This document shows positions 60,688-64,000 of a DNA stretch of 64,000 nucleotides, in pieces. The stretch comes from Romanomermis culicivorax (lineage: Eukaryota > Nematoda > Enoplea > Mermithida > Mermithidae): contig CAWUHX010000157.1 of assembly GCA_963922205.1 (NCBI GenBank), positions 501,001 through 565,000 on the forward strand, written 5' to 3'. Numbering within the stretch: the first letter of the stretch is position 1; the number at the start of each line of letters is the position of its first letter. A program made the translations under genes and the position numbers. Under the pieces are notes generated by a model that searched no databases, had not been told where the DNA came from, and saw only the letters and a list, made by a program, of their open reading frames with translations.

Positions 60688-63453
60688 GTGCGTTCAACGG
60701 ATATTTCAAATTATTTTACGTCGTTGTTCGGTGTGCCTCATGCGGCCATCGAAGAACCATTATTTTTGGCGCCCGAAAATTTGAAAGCATTTATTAGGGC
60801 GATAAACAATTCGAAGTTTCGAGGACGGATAGTCATAGCGCTGGATACAGAAAGTGGGAGGAAGCCAAAAACCCCAGGATCGAAGCCTAGCGATGCATTG
60901 CGACTTTTAACAATTTCAACCATGTGCGGAAAGAACTTCATAATCGATTTGAAATTTTGGGACAAAGAACATTTCCACAAAGTATATGGAACAATATTCC
61001 GCCGCGAAAACATCATCGTCGGTTTTCATATTCGAGAGGACATCACGTTAGTTTTGACCAAATTCGGATATTTGGATCAAGAAAAAGAACTAGTGCGGAA
61101 AAAACGGGACAACATAGACTATATTTTATCGTGCTGCGTTTACGATTTGGAGATTGTGTTGGCAGAAATGAAGGACAAGCCGAAAGCAAGAATAGTCGGA
61201 ATCAGCCCCGAAGGTCTCAATTTGAAAGCCCTCATGACGGAAATTTTGTTTTTATGGGCCGATGCCTTCAAGATTTCGTGGGGACAGTTGAGTTCCCTAG
61301 AGTTTCGACAGTTAATGGAGGCAGATAAGCTAAACATAGAACTGCTGAGATACGCGACGCTCGACGCGCGCGGGTCTCTTTTATGCTTCTTAGCGTTACT
61401 TCGATACGGATTCGCGAGTGATATTCAAAATTGCTTTCAATTGTATCCACACGACACGATGGAGCCAGAATTGATCTCCGATCTAGCACGAAGATTTAGA
61501 GATACGTTCGAAGGTAGATATGCAGATCCAGACTGGAAAGGAGCATATGGAGTGGAGGAAGTAACGGATAACACCGACGCATTGTATTTCATGATGCGTG
61601 GAGAAGCTATAGCGACGTATAAATTGGCGGAAGAAATGGCGCCCGGGACTTTTCATTGTCCTCCGCATTTCTCCAATACCGATATTGAGCCACAGCCAGT
61701 ACCAAGCGGTTGGTTCCCGTGGATAGAGAGAAAAGTGAAAGCGCCAAGGAAAAGAAAAAATACGGACGATTCCGAAGAAGCACCGGCAAACGATTGGGAT
61801 TTAGAGGATATCTTGGCGGCACGACAGTTCGGACGGCCAATTGAACCCCGGGAAATGGAAATGAAAAAAGGAAAATGGCCTAAGGAAGTGATCCAATTCA
61901 CTAATGTTATACGAGAACAAGTTTCAGCACTTAAAGACCATTATCACTCCAAAATCAACCGATCAATCGTCCCCATAGTCAAAGACTTGTACGAGAAAAA
62001 CGTAAACCCAATTATTTACTTCTTGTGGCCTCACTCGGCGCAGGAGTGGAAATCCTGGGTTCCTGGATTCACGTCTGGTATGTGGGCCTCTGTGTGGAGA
62101 AATGAACAGGAACGGGTTGAATTTATGAAGTGGATGGGCCAGGATCTTTTGAACGACAAAATTACCGATCAGATGGAGCAGATGATGGAACGGTATCCGA
62201 AGATACGTACGCCGAAATCCATCCAGAACACTTTTTGCGTACTACCTATAAGATGGATACCGCGATCCTGCAAAGAACCTATCCAAGAAATAAAGACCAG
62301 TTTGCGCGATAATTCTATTTATCATATGAATTGTAACTTTTATAACTTGTTTCATTTTTTGAATATCCATGCCGCGAGTCAGAACCTCATTTACTGGAAT
62401 GTTTCCGCGTCCATATTCGAGGCTAAGGACCTATGGGCCCCTAGCACCCCTGTGACTTTTAAATCTGTAGATAAGTGGGACGATTCAGATCTGTTTCCGC
62501 AAGTAGAAGTTGTGGTTCCCGCTAGCCAGGGCCCTATGGAAGAAACTTCGAAGGAGCAGACTGTAACAGTACCCTCTACAATAGATAATTCGAATGTTTC
62601 AGGTACCGAGATGGAGCAAGAGAAACCCGTAGTTGTGGTCATCACGGATCCCCCTATCGCCAGTACACCCGCTGAGGGGAGTACAGGTGTTGAAGAGGAG
62701 GAGAAACTCATGGAAATAGTCGAAACTGAAAAAGAAACCCAACCCGATTTGGAGAAATTAACCGGCCAGATAAAAGAAATGAAGGAAAAAATAGAAGTTT
62801 TGGAAAAAGAAAAGTACGGGAGGGCTGCAATCGAATTAGCAAAGCAATTAGAAGATGTCAATCCCGAGGAAGAAGAAACAAGCGAAGAACCCTACGTGGA
62901 GGTGGTATCAGAGATCGGTAGTGAGGATGAAGAAATTACGGATAACATTTTGCCCACGCCGCCGGTTTATGCAAAAGCCGGTGGGCAAAATGTAGAGAAT
63001 ATCAAGAATCCGGGAAAATTTGCGAAGGTGATGCAATCGAAAAGACAGGCTACAGAGAAACGGATAGATCACCAAGAAAATAAAGCCGAACTGGACAAAG
63101 TAAAGAGCGGACAGTTTCAACAGCCAGCCGGAAATCCAAATGATAGAGTGAAATATCGACGAGGCCTCGGGAAACGGGGACAAGTTCTTAACAAGGCGTT
63201 GAAGGAAGGAAAGTACGTCGTCGATTTCCAGTATGGAAGAGTATCTCTGTCGAATCCATGTGTCCAAAAATATCTCGCGCACATGGATCCCACTTTAGAC
63301 GAGGAGGTAGCTCTAATGGCGACGGATTTGATAAACCGTGTGTACGACGAAGCCGGGATCGAAATTGAAACTATACGATATTACGAACTACAGTTTCACG
63401 TTCTACAGGCGAACTTGCCGGAAAATTGTGGAGTATTTTCGAGCTTCAATTGA
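60688..63453 (+). CDS. DEDDy-type 3'-5' exonuclease-like ORF of the retrotransposon
   Basis: The frame is open from 60667 to the TGA at 63451-63453 (numbering here from the GTG at 60688, 921 codons). Residues 50-235 carry the RNase D/WRN-type exonuclease motifs: ALDTESG (D53, E55), VGFHIREDI (D118) and YATLD (Y222, D226). The first in-frame ATG is codon 79, downstream of motif I, so an ATG start there would lose two catalytic acids. An intron from 60458 would supply a proper start (see findings). Residues about 350-360 have a basic KAPRKRK stretch, and 680-760 is acidic coiled coil. The remaining C-terminal half is unrecognised. Retroelement-borne DEDDy exonucleases are known from bdelloid rotifer LTR and Penelope-like elements. 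Role here is inferred, perhaps end processing of cDNA or RNA. Confidence 0.8.
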   Translation: MRSTDISNYFTSLFGVPHAAIEEPLFLAPENLKAFIRAINNSKFRGRIVIALDTESGRKPKTPGSKPSDALRLLTISTMCGKNFIIDLKFWDKEHFHKVYGTIFRRENIIVGFHIREDITLVLTKFGYLDQEKELVRKKRDNIDYILSCCVYDLEIVLAEMKDKPKARIVGISPEGLNLKALMTEILFLWADAFKISWGQLSSLEFRQLMEADKLNIELLRYATLDARGSLLCFLALLRYGFASDIQNCFQLYPHDTMEPELISDLARRFRDTFEGRYADPDWKGAYGVEEVTDNTDALYFMMRGEAIATYKLAEEMAPGTFHCPPHFSNTDIEPQPVPSGWFPWIERKVKAPRKRKNTDDSEEAPANDWDLEDILAARQFGRPIEPREMEMKKGKWPKEVIQFTNVIREQVSALKDHYHSKINRSIVPIVKDLYEKNVNPIIYFLWPHSAQEWKSWVPGFTSGMWASVWRNEQERVEFMKWMGQDLLNDKITDQMEQMMERYPKIRTPKSIQNTFCVLPIRWIPRSCKEPIQEIKTSLRDNSIYHMNCNFYNLFHFLNIHAASQNLIYWNVSASIFEAKDLWAPSTPVTFKSVDKWDDSDLFPQVEVVVPASQGPMEETSKEQTVTVPSTIDNSNVSGTEMEQEKPVVVVITDPPIASTPAEGSTGVEEEEKLMEIVETEKETQPDLEKLTGQIKEMKEKIEVLEKEKYGRAAIELAKQLEDVNPEEEETSEEPYVEVVSEIGSEDEEITDNILPTPPVYAKAGGQNVENIKNPGKFAKVMQSKRQATEKRIDHQENKAELDKVKSGQFQQPAGNPNDRVKYRRGLGKRGQVLNKALKEGKYVVDFQYGRVSLSNPCVQKYLAHMDPTLDEEVALMATDLINRVYDEAGIEIETIRYYELQFHVLQANLPENCGVFSSFN

Positions 63454-64000
63454 TGGAATGGAGTACTACACGATCTGCGGAGAAAGCTTATGAAGCCGCC
63501 GTATGGGCTTGTGCGTGCTTATTTATGAAATTGTCGAGATTGGGTAGGATTCCCCAAAATTTCGCCGGATTCCATTACCAAGCCCATGCGTATGTTACAA
63601 TGAAATTGCGCCGCGAGTTCAACGCTAGACAAGGAGGAGCAGGGAGCAATTTTCATAGGTTATACTCCTCATGTCAGGCAAAGGCAGCGGGGTTAGCTTA
63701 TACGATTGCTAAGGCCGTGCTTCAAGATAAGAAAGACCCCGAACCGAAATATGCGAACATACAAGTTTGGAAAAAAGAAATTGACAATACGGACCCCAGA
63801 ATACGGTTTTGGGAAGTTATCGATCGAAAGAAGGCTCACGATGTATTGGAAGTTCAAAAAGCCTTAAAGAAAAGAGTGGGATACCGAGTCAAGCATGCCC
63901 ACGCTAGGCCTGCGACCAGTAAGGTATCCAAACGATGGAGTAGAAAAGAAAGTGATACGCAAAGAACGGAGAAATCGAAAACGCCCGAAAACGACAGGAA
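63453..64000 (+). CDS. Third ORF of the retrotransposon, basic protein, open at window end
   Basis: ATG at 63453-63455 overlaps the TGA of the preceding ORF (TGATG), the arrangement used for termination-reinitiation. The frame then stays open for about 182 codons to the window edge. It starts MEWSTTRSAEKAYEAAVWAC and becomes strongly basic at the C-terminal part seen (KKRVGYRVKHAHARP, SKRWSRKES). No signal peptide or obvious membrane segment appears in the visible part, so there is no sign of an envelope protein. No family was recognised. Confidence 0.7.
   Translation, partial: MEWSTTRSAEKAYEAAVWACACLFMKLSRLGRIPQNFAGFHYQAHAYVTMKLRREFNARQGGAGSNFHRLYSSCQAKAAGLAYTIAKAVLQDKKDPEPKYANIQVWKKEIDNTDPRIRFWEVIDRKKAHDVLEVQKALKKRVGYRVKHAHARPATSKVSKRWSRKESDTQRTEKSKTPENDR

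Larger units (their letters stand above)
53075..64000 (+). mobile_element. Ty3/gypsy-type LTR retrotransposon with two extra ORFs, 3' end outside the window
   Basis: Order: 5' LTR (53075-53909), a primer-binding site starting 53911, gag-pol (53941-59973), a ~0.7 kb gap, a DEDDy-exonuclease ORF and a third ORF still open at 64000. All are on the same strand. No LTR start motif occurs between 59974 and 64000, so the two extra ORFs lie inside the element rather than beyond it, unless the 3' LTR has been lost. All reading frames are intact, so the copy looks young. Confidence 0.88.

Noticed and set aside
60922..60924. ATG at codon 79 as the start of the exonuclease ORF
   Set aside because: It would remove the DTE motif. 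An upstream spliced start fits the frame and keeps the active site.

Overview
The window is AT-rich, intron-bearing, repeat-dense DNA from an animal, most likely an invertebrate. The basis is secreted S1A (chymotrypsin-fold) serine-protease genes split by GT-AG introns, several classes of cut-and-paste transposon (hAT, piggyBac, Harbinger-like) and a Ty3/gypsy-type LTR retrotransposon. I cannot name the species or phylum.

Layout. (1) Positions 1-770 hold a decayed minus-strand gene fragment with two in-frame stops and a perfect 21-bp hairpin. (2) About 2.64-46.85 kb is one large imperfect inverted duplication: arm A (2.64-18.42 kb) and arm B (46.85-32.69 kb) face each other across a ~14 kb spacer. 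Each arm carries one copy of the same ten-exon protease gene, copy 1 on the plus strand (4022-16636) and copy 2 on the minus strand (45471-33642), in convergent (tail-to-tail) orientation. (3) The spacer is almost entirely transposon debris: a foldback element made of 14-bp repeats, a core-deleted piggyBac remnant, a solo LTR holding a Harbinger-like MITE and a GC-richer insert, two AT-rich satellites, and a 2.2 kb element with ~620-bp terminal inverted repeats. (4) 46.9-52 kb holds MITE-like and tandem repeats with no recognisable gene. (5) From 52.07 kb to the end there is a solo LTR on the minus strand with a 4-bp target duplication, then a nearly intact LTR retrotransposon of the same LTR family that starts at 53075 and runs off the window.

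The protease gene closes in frame over ten exons (823 aa). It encodes a signal peptide, an S1A domain with the full triad (His92, Asp153, Ser237), a cysteine-rich PAN/apple-like segment, a truncated S1A-like domain and a second S1A-like domain whose three catalytic positions are all substituted. Copy 2 keeps eight of ten exon lengths exactly but has a TAA at the start of exon 6, so it would stop after the active protease and PAN-like part.

The retrotransposon has a single 2010-codon gag-pol frame (CHHC knuckle, protease, reverse transcriptase, RNase H, integrase), no 3' LTR within the next 4 kb, and two further same-strand ORFs. The first is a DEDDy-type 3'-5' exonuclease-like protein whose frame has no ATG before its first catalytic motif but can be joined in frame to an upstream ATG through a GTAAGT...AG intron. 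The second begins on an overlapping TGATG and is still open at the window end. DEDDy exonuclease ORFs are known from bdelloid rotifer retroelements; the spliced start and the coupled third ORF are what I would follow up here.
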